Shown one piece after another: positions 9,613-17,647 of a stretch of 64,000 nucleotides of DNA. A program made the position numbers and the translations under genes. Under the pieces are notes generated by a model. That model saw only the letters and a program-made list of their open reading frames with translations, was not told where the DNA came from and made no database searches. The stretch comes from Canibacter zhoujuaniae (GTDB lineage: Bacteria; Actinomycetota; Actinomycetes; Actinomycetales; Microbacteriaceae). Each line of letters opens with the position of its first letter. The stretch's first letter is position 1. Where the stretch lies: contig NZ_JAAIKA010000002.1 in the NCBI RefSeq assembly GCF_011752015.1, positions 248,001-312,000 of the forward strand. Reading direction: 5' to 3'.

Positions 9613-10599
9613 ATGAGTGACGAGCTACGGTTGCACGACTGGCAGCCAGACCGCAACCTGGGCATGGAGCTGGTGCGCGCAACAGAAGCTGCAGCAATTA
9701 GGGCAACACCGTTCGTTGGTCGTGGCGATAAGAACGCTGCTGACGGTGCAGCGGTAGATGCTATGCGACGTTTTTTGTCTACTGTGTCTATGAACGGCAC
9801 GGTTGTTATCGGTGAGGGTGAAAAAGACGATGCCCCGTGGCTCTACAATGGCGAGCGTGTGGGTAACGGCATGGGAGCACAGTGCGACGTCGCCGTTGAT
9901 CCGATCGATGGCACTCGTCTAACCGCTGACGGCAGACCGGGAGCGCTCTCTGTGATTGCCGTCGCCGACCGGGGGAGCATGTACGATCCCTCCGCAGTTT
10001 TTTATATGAATAAGCTCGTGGTCGGGCCAGAGGGCGTTGGCGTAGTAGACATTCGGAAACCGATCGGTGAAAACATTCGCGCGCTCGCGAAAGTAAAGGG
10101 TGTCGAAACCTCAGATATTCGAGTGGCTGTGCTCGACCGCCCGCGTCACGACCAGTTGATTACAGATATCCGTGAAGCAGGAGCGGGTGTGCAGCTCTTC
10201 TTAGACGGCGATGTTGCAGCCGGAGTAAACGCTGCAAGCTTTGACTCTCGCGTAGACATCTGTGTTGGGGTGGGCGGCACCCCCGAAGGAATTATCACAG
10301 CCTGTGCGGTGAAGGCGCTTGGTGGTCAGATTCAGGGCGTGTTGGCTCCGAAGGACGACGAAGAGCGCCAGAAGGCCTTAGACGCCGGTCACGACCTTGA
10401 CGCTGTGCTCGATCAGAACACACTTGTTACCAGCGATAACACTTATTTTGTAGCAACCGGTATTACAAGCTCTGATTTTATTGAGGGTGTGCGCCGCCGG
10501 GGGCCGTTCCTGCGGGCCGAGAGCATTGTGATGCGTTCGCACTCAGGCACTATTCGCCGCGTTATCTCTGATATGCGCGAAGACCGCTGGGGAGTGTAG
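9613..10599 (+). CDS. glpX: Fructose-1,6-bisphosphatase, class II
   Basis: Gluconeogenic phosphatase that hydrolyses fructose-1,6-bisphosphate to fructose-6-phosphate. GlpX motifs are complete: G-R-G-D-K-N-A-A-D near residue 36, G-E-G-E-K-D-D-A-P-W near 67, and the metal-binding V-D-P-I-D-G-T at 95-101. The 328-residue length is standard. The ATG is preceded by GGAG at about 7 nt. It is divergent from fba across a 206-base gap, so the two opposing steps of the same cycle share one regulatory region. Confidence 0.96.
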   Translation: MSDELRLHDWQPDRNLGMELVRATEAAAIRATPFVGRGDKNAADGAAVDAMRRFLSTVSMNGTVVIGEGEKDDAPWLYNGERVGNGMGAQCDVAVDPIDGTRLTADGRPGALSVIAVADRGSMYDPSAVFYMNKLVVGPEGVGVVDIRKPIGENIRALAKVKGVETSDIRVAVLDRPRHDQLITDIREAGAGVQLFLDGDVAAGVNAASFDSRVDICVGVGGTPEGIITACAVKALGGQIQGVLAPKDDEERQKALDAGHDLDAVLDQNTLVTSDNTYFVATGITSSDFIEGVRRRGPFLRAESIVMRSHSGTIRRVISDMREDRWGV

Positions 10600-10600
10600 C

Positions 10601-10623
10601 CGGTTTTCTTTACGGGTAAACCG
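10601..10623. terminator. Weak hairpin between glpX and rmuC
   Basis: CGGTTT (10601-10606) pairs with AAACCG (10618-10623) between the two convergent genes. The stem is short and lacks a T-run. Confidence 0.35.
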
Positions 10624-10629
10624 CGACAG

Positions 10630-11916
10630 CTACTCAGTCTCAGGAGCTGTTTCGGGCGCTGCGGTGAGCTCACCAGCTGCAAACTCTCGCAGCAGCTTTG
10701 AGTCTGACTCATCGCGTGGGCGTTCTGTAACTGCGGTGAGCTCTTTCCCAAGGTCGAAAAGATCGGGATTAATCTCTGCCAGTTTGCGCGCGGGGGAGAT
10801 AGCGCTGCGTTCAAACGACCCAAGAAACTGGTTGTAGTCTTTTGCTGCGGTTGTGAGGGTGCGACCAAGCTTTCCCAGGTGGCGCGAGTTGATGGCGAGC
10901 CCCGCGGTAAAACGGCGCCCGAGATTTATAACCTCCTGCGCCTCTTCAGTGACCTTCGCCTGACGCCACAGACCCGCAACGCTCTCAAGCACCGACCACA
11001 GCGTAACCGGAGTTGCAAGCACCACACGTTTTTTAAAGGCGTTGCTGAGTAGATTGCTGTCACCGTTAAGCGCCTGAGACAGAATTGCTTCAGACGGAAG
11101 GAAAGCAATCACAAAGCTTGGCGAGCCGTCTACGACATCAGCGTAGTTGCGCGTCGAAAGTTTTGAAATGTGCCCGTTGATTTTTTTGGCGAGTGCGATG
11201 TGTAGCTTATTTTCGTCTACGCCCTCTGCAGTGCTGTCAAGCAGCGGCACCTTTGCGTCGATGACGATAGAGCCGCCACCGGGCACCTTAACAATGAAAT
11301 CTGGGCGGCCATTATCGTCTGCAGAATCTGTTTGAGCCTGTTCGAAATAGTCGATGTTTGGTTGAAGGTGCGACTGTTCTAACAAGCGTTTGAGCGTCAT
11401 CTCACCCCAGCTGCCGCGTTTATTAGTGTTGCTCAGCGTGTTTGCGAGCTGCTGCGCTGTGCCGAGCAGCTGTTGTTCAGCCTGCTGAGATTTGCCCAAC
11501 TGTGTAAAAAGCTGTGACAGCTTCTCTGCGTTAGTTTTGTCGAGCGTGTTGACTCTCTTTTGCAGCGCGTCGAGAGTCTCTCGAATCGGCCCGAGCGTCG
11601 TAATAATTTCGCGCTCCTCCGCCTGCTGATTTGCGCGTTCTGTTTCCCGTTCTTGATACTGCGCTATTTGTTCACGCAGCGCCGCAAGCTGTGCCTGTGC
11701 GGCGGCGCACTCGCGTTCAGCCGCACTGCGTGCTGTTTCAGCCGCGGTCAACTGCGGTGCTAGCTCAGCCTGTGTTTGCTGTGTCGCAGTAAGGCGTGCT
11801 GTCTCAGCTGCGCTTTCTAGCTTTGCAGACCAGATGGCCTTAGTTATGAAATAAGCGAAGCCGGCTCCTGCTAACAGTGCTGCGAGAACCACAAATAGTG
11901 CGGTGATTGTGTTCAT
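10630..11916 (-). CDS. rmuC: DNA recombination protein RmuC
   Basis: RmuC-family protein, thought to limit rearrangements at inverted repeats; the family has a PD-(D/E)XK-like nuclease fold. The protein starts with a membrane helix (about residues 4-22), then an Ala/Gln/Glu-rich coiled coil to about residue 135, then the RmuC domain with N-K-R-G-S-W-G-E near 165, G-R-P-D-F-I-V near 202 and I-D-A-K-V-P-L near 217. The last two supply the Asp and the Asp-x-Lys of the nuclease-like core. An AAGG lies 7 nt before the ATG. Confidence 0.9.
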   Translation of the reverse strand: MNTITALFVVLAALLAGAGFAYFITKAIWSAKLESAAETARLTATQQTQAELAPQLTAAETARSAAERECAAAQAQLAALREQIAQYQERETERANQQAEEREIITTLGPIRETLDALQKRVNTLDKTNAEKLSQLFTQLGKSQQAEQQLLGTAQQLANTLSNTNKRGSWGEMTLKRLLEQSHLQPNIDYFEQAQTDSADDNGRPDFIVKVPGGGSIVIDAKVPLLDSTAEGVDENKLHIALAKKINGHISKLSTRNYADVVDGSPSFVIAFLPSEAILSQALNGDSNLLSNAFKKRVVLATPVTLWSVLESVAGLWRQAKVTEEAQEVINLGRRFTAGLAINSRHLGKLGRTLTTAAKDYNQFLGSFERSAISPARKLAEINPDLFDLGKELTAVTERPRDESDSKLLREFAAGELTAAPETAPETE

Positions 11917-12100
11917 GTAACAACCTTTTCACAAGGGTCTATGATTTTATAACCGCCTTAAAACGATTACGCATATAACCTCATCTTATTTTGCGAGAAA
12001 GTCAAAAAATTAAGACTAACCGTATTAAGATAAGTAAATCTGGTTTTGCCGGATAGCTATTAAAAATACGTTGGTGTGAATTTTTGCCAAGGGAGGCAAT

Positions 12101-13567
12101 ATGTCACAAATTACTCCGCACTCTTCCGAGTTGAAGAAAGAAGTCGGCAGTTTCGGTGTGCTGTCGCTCGGCGTTGGTGCAATGGTAGGCTTCGGCTGGG
12201 TCATCCTGGTTGGCGATTGGATCATGAAAGCGGGATCCTTCGGCGCAATCCTAGCGTTCCTAATCGGTGGCCTCATGATGGGCGTTGTCGCACTGGTTTA
12301 CGCAGAGCTGGTAGCGGCTATGCCGCACGCAGGCGGTGAGCACAACTACATTATGCGCGCCTTAGGCCCGCGCTGGTCGTTATTTGGCTCCTGGGCAATC
12401 ACGGGCGGTTACTCCGCGGTTATCGCCTTCGAGTCTGTTGCGCTGCCGCGCGCGCTCGGATACATCGTGCCGCTCGATAAAGGATATATGTACACCGTTG
12501 ATAATTTTGAGGTGTACGCTCTCTGGGTCGCAGCGGGCTCAGTTACAGCAATCCTGATCACAATTATTAACGTCCTTGGCGTGAAGTTTGCAACCAACGT
12601 GCAAATTTTTGTTGTTGTGTTCCTGTTCGCTGTTGGAGCACTGCAGCTGTGCGGTGTTTTTATCGGCGGCGATATGACCAAACTCGAGCCGTTCTTTGGC
12701 GATAGGGAAACTGGCGGCCTAGCCGGATTTGTTTCTGTTTTGGTTGTTGTGCCGTTCATGTTCGTTGGTTTCGACGTGATCCCACAGACAGCGGAAGAAG
12801 CAAATCTGCCGTCACGGAAAATCGGTATGCTGTCATTCAACTCGGTTGTTGTCGCCGCGATCTGGTACATGCTGATTATTTTTGGTGTTTCTGTCGCGCT
12901 TGATGCGAGCGAATTGGCAAACTCTGAACTGCCAGCCGCTGACGGTTTTGCAGCTCTATTTGGAGGCAGCAAGTTCATTGCAAACCTAATTGTTGCCGCC
13001 GGTCTCGCCGGTATTTTGACCTCTTGGAACTCACTGCAAATGGGTGCGGCACGGCTGCTGTACTCGCTCGCCCGCGGTGGCATGCTGCCAAGATGGCTCG
13101 CCTATGTGCATCCAAAATTTGGCACTCCGATGAACGCAGTTATCCTGCTCGGCCTGTTTGCTACGGTCGCGCCATTTTTTGGGCGCTCAACCCTGGTCTG
13201 GGTCGTTGACGCCAGCTCGCCAATGGTTGTGATCGCATACATGATGGTTGCTATTTCGTTTGTTGTGCTGCGTTATCGCGAGCCAGATATGGAGCGCCCA
13301 CTCTGGATTGGTGGTCGCGGTCTCGGCGGTAAACTGATTGGCTACCTAGCTATCGCAATCACCATATTCTTGATTACCTGCTACATCCCAGGCATTCCGT
13401 GGGCGGCTGATCTGTCATGGCAGTCGTGGGTAATCTTTGGTCTGTGGTGGCTCTTTGGGCTCTACTTCACAATGCGAGTGCCCGGTGGTATTAAGCCCGG
13501 ACCGCTGTCAGAGACCCAAGTGCTGCAGGTTATTGAAGAGCGGCATATGCGCAAAAAGGCGCGCTAG
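12101..13567 (+). CDS. APC-family amino-acid permease
   Basis: A 488-residue secondary transporter with about twelve membrane helices. The first helix carries S-L-G-V-G-A-M-V-G-F-G-W, the unwound glycine-rich helix typical of APC-superfamily permeases, and the G-G-E-H-N-Y segment near residue 78 resembles amino-acid/polyamine members. The substrate is not readable. The ATG has GGGAGG at about 5 nt. The 184-base AT-rich upstream region holds no recognisable riboswitch. A strong terminator follows. Confidence 0.85.
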   Translation: MSQITPHSSELKKEVGSFGVLSLGVGAMVGFGWVILVGDWIMKAGSFGAILAFLIGGLMMGVVALVYAELVAAMPHAGGEHNYIMRALGPRWSLFGSWAITGGYSAVIAFESVALPRALGYIVPLDKGYMYTVDNFEVYALWVAAGSVTAILITIINVLGVKFATNVQIFVVVFLFAVGALQLCGVFIGGDMTKLEPFFGDRETGGLAGFVSVLVVVPFMFVGFDVIPQTAEEANLPSRKIGMLSFNSVVVAAIWYMLIIFGVSVALDASELANSELPAADGFAALFGGSKFIANLIVAAGLAGILTSWNSLQMGAARLLYSLARGGMLPRWLAYVHPKFGTPMNAVILLGLFATVAPFFGRSTLVWVVDASSPMVVIAYMMVAISFVVLRYREPDMERPLWIGGRGLGGKLIGYLAIAITIFLITCYIPGIPWAADLSWQSWVIFGLWWLFGLYFTMRVPGGIKPGPLSETQVLQVIEERHMRKKAR

Positions 13568-13574
13568 TCACAAT

Positions 13575-13622
13575 CAAAAGGTGTTTGTAGGCCCACTTCT
13601 TCGGGCTTACAAACACCTTTTG
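13575..13622. terminator. Bidirectional terminator after the APC permease
   Basis: A 20-base arm at 13575-13594 pairs with 13603-13622 (19 Watson-Crick pairs and one G-T) around the 8-base loop ACTTCTTC. It lies between convergent genes and has A-rich and T-rich flanks for both directions. Confidence 0.9.
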
Positions 13623-13625
13623 CTG

Positions 13626-13985
13626 TTAGTCAACACTGGTGACTATGAGACAGATGCGCACCTTGGATATTTCAGGCACCAGCTCTGCCGCTTCCTGTCG
13701 CAACAAATCAGCAAGAGCCTCTGTGGTTCGGGGAGCCGGCTCTGATCCGCGCACCCGCACCGCTCCTGAAATAGTCAGCTGGCCGCTCTCAACGCCAACC
13801 TGGAGCAGCTTAGATGCTGGATTTCCCACCAGCTCGCGCAGCGCGCTGACAGCCTGATTAACCTGTGTGCGAGCAGGTATTCGGGTTAGGCTAAGAACTG
13901 CAGGATGGCTCTCAAGCCCAGCCGATAACCGGCGAGAGAGCTGCTGCAAATCTAAAAATTCGAGAGACTCTTTAGATTCACTCAT
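13626..13985 (-). CDS. Small Asp23-like partner protein, third gene of the sigma operon
   Basis: A 119-residue soluble protein of unknown function. Residues 60-118 (a strand-rich segment ending L-V-P-E-I-S-K-V-R-I-C-L-I-V-T-S-V) resemble the second half of Asp23/Gls24 domains, an inference from pattern only. I chose the ATG at 13985, which has GGAG upstream and overlaps the preceding gene's stop by 8 bases, over an ATG 18 codons earlier that would lie deep inside that gene. The overlap implies coupled translation. It sits where an anti-sigma gene would be expected. Confidence 0.7.
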   Translation of the reverse strand: MSESKESLEFLDLQQLSRRLSAGLESHPAVLSLTRIPARTQVNQAVSALRELVGNPASKLLQVGVESGQLTISGAVRVRGSEPAPRTTEALADLLRQEAAELVPEISKVRICLIVTSVD

Positions 13986-14574
13986 TGTTTTCTCCCGCAG
14001 GATTAGTCGGGAAAACAACCACATCTGATACTTGCACATCTATGGCAGCAATATCGAGGGTTGTGTGAGTTTTGAGTTTTTTACTCACCGCTGCGCGTAT
14101 CGCATCTGCCGCTGGTTTCACAGAGACGTCAGAGGCAACACTCGCCCGCAATTTAACGGTGATTTGAGCACCCGGCTCGGTAATCTCAGCTGGCAGCTCG
14201 ATCTTAGTCACCAAACAGCTTTCAATAGCGTCACTAGCATCACGGATTAACGCTTTTACGGCGCCTTCGGTAATCCCCAACTCCTGTGACTCTGTGGCTT
14301 TACCGAGGGGGATGACTCGACCCGGACGAGAATCAGCGATAATCAACGTCGTGAGCTGCTCCCACCAGTCGGCGCTGGTTTCAATAGCTGCGCTTGAGCG
14401 TTTACTAACCTCAGCTGTCAACGAACGCAGACGGCCTAGCTGTTGTAACACGTGTGAGGCGTGCGGGTCAGACTCGAAACGATCCTGCAGAGCTTCACCT
14501 GCGTTGTCGAAAAAGTCATTGATTTCGTCAAAGTTAATCTCTGAATTCTGTTTCTGCTGTTCGGTCACTTCCAC
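13978..14574 (-). CDS. Asp23-like domain protein, second gene of the sigma operon
   Basis: A 198-residue soluble protein. Residues 1-85 are acidic and helical, with no known domain. Residues 98-190 show the Asp23/Gls24 layout: I-T-E-G-A-V-K-A-L-I, two strands, a helix A-D-A-I-R-A-A-V-S-K-K-L, and a closing A-I-D-V-Q-V-S-D-V-V strand. There is no membrane helix and no zinc motif, so it does not look like a ZAS anti-sigma. Its start overlaps the sigma-factor stop by 10 bases. Role unknown; a link to the envelope-stress proteins across the divergent gap is inferred from position. Confidence 0.7.
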   Translation of the reverse strand: MEVTEQQKQNSEINFDEINDFFDNAGEALQDRFESDPHASHVLQQLGRLRSLTAEVSKRSSAAIETSADWWEQLTTLIIADSRPGRVIPLGKATESQELGITEGAVKALIRDASDAIESCLVTKIELPAEITEPGAQITVKLRASVASDVSVKPAADAIRAAVSKKLKTHTTLDIAAIDVQVSDVVVFPTNPAGENNE

Positions 14575-15077
14575 ACCTCCATTCCGGTGATTAATGATTG
14601 TCGTGCCCTTGCAATTGCACCGCGGACTGTGCTGAGGGGCAGCTCCAGGCTATCTGCTATCTCCTGGTAACTTAAACCACCAATTTCTCGCATTACCCAC
14701 GTTTGTCGTTGCAGATCCGGCAGTCGGTTTAACAGCTGCTCGAGAGTCTCAATTTGGGAGTTTATCTCGATCTGCTGTTCCGGCCCGGTGTTCTCTGCAG
14801 CAATGTGCGTCTCTAACTGGTCAGAGCTGTGATCTTTTAAACCGCGAACCGTGTCAATAGCCTTGTGGCTGACGATGCGCATTAACCAACTCTTCACTTT
14901 GTGCGGATCTTGGATAGTGTCGAGCTTCTGCCAGGCTGTGACAAAAGCTTCCTGTACCGCGTCGTCTGCGTTCGTGCGTGAGCCAGTGATACGGGTGGCG
15001 TAGGCAATCATCATGCCGGTGTAGCGGGAAAGCAGAATTGTGAACGCGACAGTATCGCCGTCCTGCGCTCTAGACAC
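14565..15077 (-). CDS. ECF-type RNA polymerase sigma factor
   Basis: Sigma-70 family protein with regions 2 and 4 only. Region 2 spans about residues 8-75 (A-D-D-A-V-Q-E-A-F-V-T-A-W, then W-L-M-R-I-V-S-H-K-A-I-D). Region 4 spans about 110-165 (L-P-D-L-Q-R-Q-T-W-V, then Y-Q-E-I-A-D-S-L-E-L-P-L-S-T-V-R). The GTG at 15077 is the nearest standard start, but the frame stays open upstream and adds R-Q-R-L-K-Q-L-E-D-D-A-L, which matches ECF N-termini. The only start with a good ribosome site is an ATT at 15119 (GAGGAG, 8 nt spacing). It probably controls the Asp23 island on both strands. Confidence 0.9.
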   Translation of the reverse strand: MSRAQDGDTVAFTILLSRYTGMMIAYATRITGSRTNADDAVQEAFVTAWQKLDTIQDPHKVKSWLMRIVSHKAIDTVRGLKDHSSDQLETHIAAENTGPEQQIEINSQIETLEQLLNRLPDLQRQTWVMREIGGLSYQEIADSLELPLSTVRGAIARARQSLITGMEVWK

Positions 15078-15127
15078 CAGGGCGTCGTCTTCTAACTGTT
15101 TAAGACGTTGCCTGTAAATAGCTAAAT

Positions 15128-15133
15128 CTCCTC
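15128..15133 (-). promoter_or_regulatory. Ribosome-binding site pointing to an ATT start for the sigma gene
   Basis: GAGGAG (minus strand, 15133 to 15128) lies 8 nt before ATT at 15119, in frame with the sigma factor. There is no ATG, GTG or TTG at this spacing. Confidence 0.5.
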
Positions 15134-15179
15134 GTCCTGAATGTATCTAAAAAATATTTTTGAACTTTTTTGTGACGAA

Positions 15180-15208
15180 TTGCAGTTTGATTGCGACTTA
15201 TTAGTAAT
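15180..15208 (+). promoter_or_regulatory. Possible promoter of the Asp23 operon
   Basis: TTGCAG and AGTAAT are spaced by 17 bases and end 28 bases before the first start codon. Matches to the housekeeping consensus are partial; an ECF promoter in the same gap was not recognised. Confidence 0.3.
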
Positions 15209-15236
15209 CCTATCCAAGCACGAAAGGAAAACAGAA

Positions 15237-15644
15237 ATGGAAAACGTAGACGTAGTAAACCCAAGCGGGATCAACGGCAAGACCGTAATCGATGATTCAG
15301 TAGTTGCAAAGCTCACCGGTATCGCAATCCGCGAAATCCCGGGTGTGCACGCTCTCGGCGGCGGCGCAGCTCGTGTGGCTGGTGCAATCCGCGGTGTAGT
15401 AGGTAACACCGATCACGCACAGGGTGTATCAGTTGAGGTTGGCGAGCAGCAGGTTGCGGCAGACATCTCAGTTGTAGCTGAATACCCAGTTGCACTGCAG
15501 GAGCTGAGCGATCGTATCCGTGAGGCAGCTGCAAAGGCAATCATCGAGCTGGTTGGCATGGATGTTGCTGAGGTAAACGTGACCATCAATGATGTGCACG
15601 TACAAGAGAACGACGACGAAGACGAAGAGCCACGAGTTAGCTAA
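15237..15644 (+). CDS. Asp23/Gls24 family envelope-stress protein
   Basis: A 135-residue member of the Asp23 (alkaline shock) family, in which members form a membrane-associated cytoplasmic network. The pattern is clear: I-D-D-S-V-V-A-K-L-T-G-I-A-I-R-E-I-P-G-V near residues 18-38, a glycine-rich turn, then V-A-E-Y-P-V and a closing V-N-V-T-I-N-D-V strand with an acidic tail. The ATG at 15237 has AAGGA about 9 nt upstream; an upstream ATG at 15141 lies before the promoter and is unlikely. It leads a chain of overlapping genes. Confidence 0.9.
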   Translation: MENVDVVNPSGINGKTVIDDSVVAKLTGIAIREIPGVHALGGGAARVAGAIRGVVGNTDHAQGVSVEVGEQQVAADISVVAEYPVALQELSDRIREAAAKAIIELVGMDVAEVNVTINDVHVQENDDEDEEPRVS

Positions 15645-15847
15645 TGAATAACAAACTGATCGGAAATACCGCTGCCGGAATGCTGATCGCTGCGATAATC
15701 GCGATCAGTCTGTTCGAGCTCGGATTCTGGAAGACCTTTGTTGTGGTTATTGCAATGGCCATCGGTGCGCTCGTCGTGCGCATCGTAGAGGGTCGCCTAG
15801 ATGTTCGTGCGCTCACTGATGTGATTAGAGGTCGTCGTTCCTCATGA
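15644..15847 (+). CDS. DUF2273 small membrane protein
   Basis: A 67-residue protein with two short membrane helices (about residues 8-24 and 28-45) and a basic C-terminus. DUF2273 proteins are usual partners of Asp23 and AmaP in Firmicutes and Actinobacteria. Its ATG overlaps the preceding stop as TAATG, so translation is probably coupled. Function is unknown beyond membrane association. Confidence 0.8.
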   Translation: MNNKLIGNTAAGMLIAAIIAISLFELGFWKTFVVVIAMAIGALVVRIVEGRLDVRALTDVIRGRRSS

Positions 15848-16182
15848 TTAAAACAGCAGAGGTGGCGGGTGTAACCCGCATCACACCAAAGGCGTTGCAG
15901 CGCATGGTGTCTGCAACGGCTGCAGATCTGCTGGGCTCAGACATCAAAAGTGTTAGCACAAACGTAGAGGATCAGGAGGGCAAGCTCTCAATTGAGGTGC
16001 GTGCACCGATTGCACTGCCGCCTTTGGGAGCTGCTCTCCCGGTTGCCCCCCTAACCGCAATGGTGGAACAGATTCGTGAGCAGATCGCAGCACGAGTGCA
16101 CGAGCTTACCGGTCGCGCAGTAGGAAAATCTGTGATTGAGATTTCAGGTGCCCGAGTGATTGAGAAAGGAAGGGTGCGATGA
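15844..16182 (+). CDS. Second Asp23-like protein
   Basis: A 112-residue protein with the Asp23 layout: I-T-P-K-A-L-Q-R-M-V-S-A-T-A near residue 13, S-I-E-V-R-A-P in the middle, a helix around M-V-E-Q-I-R-E-Q-I-A, and V-I-E-I-S-G-A-R-V at the end. It may pair with the first Asp23 protein. ATGA overlaps join it to the genes on both sides. Confidence 0.75.
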   Translation: MIKTAEVAGVTRITPKALQRMVSATAADLLGSDIKSVSTNVEDQEGKLSIEVRAPIALPPLGAALPVAPLTAMVEQIREQIAARVHELTGRAVGKSVIEISGARVIEKGRVR

Positions 16183-16745
16183 GTGACAAGTATGCGCGCA
16201 TTATACGTCGTGAAACTAACGCCAGCCGCGCCGTCCTCGCGACGATCCTCGCGGTGTTTGTGATCCTGTTCAGCTTTTGGATCATAACTGAGATTCTGTT
16301 ACATCTGCTGGTGGATCACTATCTGATAGTCCCCGCTCCTCAGATGCGTGACTTCCTGTTCGATCCTGCGACTGTGACCCAACCGTGGATTATCGGTGCT
16401 GGTATTGTGCTGGCGCTGCTTGGAGTGCTGCTTGTAATCGCGGCGTTAAAACCCGGTTGGCAGCACCGTCACACTGCGACCTCCCAAAATAACACCGTAG
16501 TGATTGACGACCGTGCGATCGCAGGCGGTCTCGAAACCACAGCCGCACTGGCTGCTGGTGTGCCAATAGAGCAGGCGAGAGCAACCGTTTCAAAGCGAAA
16601 AGTGCATATTGATTTACAGCCAATCAGTGGTTTGCAGTCGGACTTGAACGCAGCTGAAAATGCTGTGGCCGATGAACTTGACCGTCTTGCGCTCACACCG
16701 GAACTGTCGGTGTCGGTGCACGTTGCGAGGGAAGGGAAGCTCTAA
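16179..16745 (+). CDS. AmaP-like membrane protein, DUF6286-type
   Basis: A 188-residue protein with two membrane helices (about 18-44 and 70-88) and a cytoplasmic C-terminal domain of about 90 residues with Asp23-like alternation of strands and helices. In Staphylococcus, AmaP anchors Asp23 to the membrane; the same role is inferred here from topology and operon position. The start overlaps the previous gene by ATGA. Confidence 0.65.
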   Translation: MSDKYARIIRRETNASRAVLATILAVFVILFSFWIITEILLHLLVDHYLIVPAPQMRDFLFDPATVTQPWIIGAGIVLALLGVLLVIAALKPGWQHRHTATSQNNTVVIDDRAIAGGLETTAALAAGVPIEQARATVSKRKVHIDLQPISGLQSDLNAAENAVADELDRLALTPELSVSVHVAREGKL

Positions 16746-17356
16746 TGAACACCACGCCACGTGGGCTCAACCGTATTGCACTGCTTCTTTTCGGTCTTAT
16801 ACTGCTCGTGACAGGGGCTGCGCTACTCGCTTTTCAATTCGTGCCGCAGGTGCAGGATACCTGGCACGATGTTGCAGCGGGGGTCGCAGATGTTACCGGG
16901 ACAGAGTCTGTCGCCGGAGTGCAGCTGCCTGCAGCCTGGCCCGCAATTGCGGTCATAGTAATCTGTGCACTGCTTGCTTTATTCGCACTGCTGCATATAT
17001 TTGCGCAGTCCTCAGGGCGAGTTGGGCATTTCTACAAACGCAGCGCAAATAACGACAGCACCACCGCCGGGGCTGTCATGCTGCAGGGTTCATTTGCCGA
17101 AGATCTGCTCAAGCCTAGGCTTGAGGGGCACAAAGCTATTGCTGCAGCGCATGTAACCGCGCGAAACACAGGCAAACAGCGTGCTCTGAAGGTGCGTGTT
17201 GACACTCGTCGTGGCGCACACCTGAGTGAGGTAACTCGGGCCTGTCAGCAAGCAGCGGACGAATTTGTGCAGCTGCTCGGTTATGAACCAGTAATCGTAT
17301 TTGAAATCAAGAATGGAGTGCGCTCGGCACTCCTGGGTGAACAGCGCGTGCTGTAA
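16745..17356 (+). CDS. AmaP-like alkaline-shock membrane anchor
   Basis: A 203-residue protein with the AmaP layout: a first membrane helix (about 10-32), an extracytoplasmic loop, a second helix (about 60-81) and a cytoplasmic domain of about 115 residues. It resembles the preceding gene's product in topology, so the pair may have arisen by duplication. The start overlaps the previous stop by one base (TAATG). Confidence 0.7.
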   Translation: MNTTPRGLNRIALLLFGLILLVTGAALLAFQFVPQVQDTWHDVAAGVADVTGTESVAGVQLPAAWPAIAVIVICALLALFALLHIFAQSSGRVGHFYKRSANNDSTTAGAVMLQGSFAEDLLKPRLEGHKAIAAAHVTARNTGKQRALKVRVDTRRGAHLSEVTRACQQAADEFVQLLGYEPVIVFEIKNGVRSALLGEQRVL

Positions 17357-17380
17357 CCTGAAAATTTAGGAGGAATAATT

Positions 17381-17554
17381 ATGGGTCTCGATGACAAGAT
17401 CAAGAACGCTGCTGAAAACGTTGGTGGCAAGATCAAAGAAGCCGTAGGCAAGGTAACTGACAATGAGCAGCTTGAAGCTGAAGGTCAGGTTGATCAGGGT
17501 TCCGCTAAGGTAAAGCAGAAGGTTGAAGACGTTAAAGACGTTTTCAAAGGCTAA
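17381..17554 (+). CDS. CsbD-family stress protein
   Basis: A 57-residue hydrophilic protein starting M-G-L-D-D-K-I-K-N-A-A-E and containing G-K-I-K-E-A-V-G-K-V-T-D-N and a Q-V-D-Q-G-S-A-K-V-K-Q-K-V segment. This is the classic CsbD pattern. CsbD proteins are abundant under general stress; their biochemical role is unknown. The ATG has an AGGAGG site 7 nt upstream. The 24-base gap from the AmaP-like gene suggests the same transcript. Confidence 0.92.
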   Translation: MGLDDKIKNAAENVGGKIKEAVGKVTDNEQLEAEGQVDQGSAKVKQKVEDVKDVFKG

Positions 17555-17599
17555 TAGTTAAAAAGATATATGTGAACCCCGGATAGGGGATCGGTAGCG

Positions 17600-17625
17600 C
17601 AAGAGTCTTAAAGCTGAGATTCTTG
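17600..17625 (+). other. Hairpin between csbD and the GlsB-like gene
   Basis: CAAGAGTCT (17600-17608) pairs with AGATTCTTG (17617-17625) through eight pairs and one G-T. It has no T-run, so it may be an RNA-processing or stability element rather than a terminator. Confidence 0.35.
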
Positions 17626-17647
17626 CTTGCCAGATAAGGAGAAAATA

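Noticed and set aside
12409-13083. Open frame of 224 codons antisense to the APC permease
   Set aside because: Composition is that of the reverse strand of a membrane-protein gene; no motif and no start signal.
15141-15236. Longer N-terminus for the first Asp23 protein from the ATG at 15141
   Set aside because: It lies before the likely promoter, has no ribosome site, and the added residues do not match the family.
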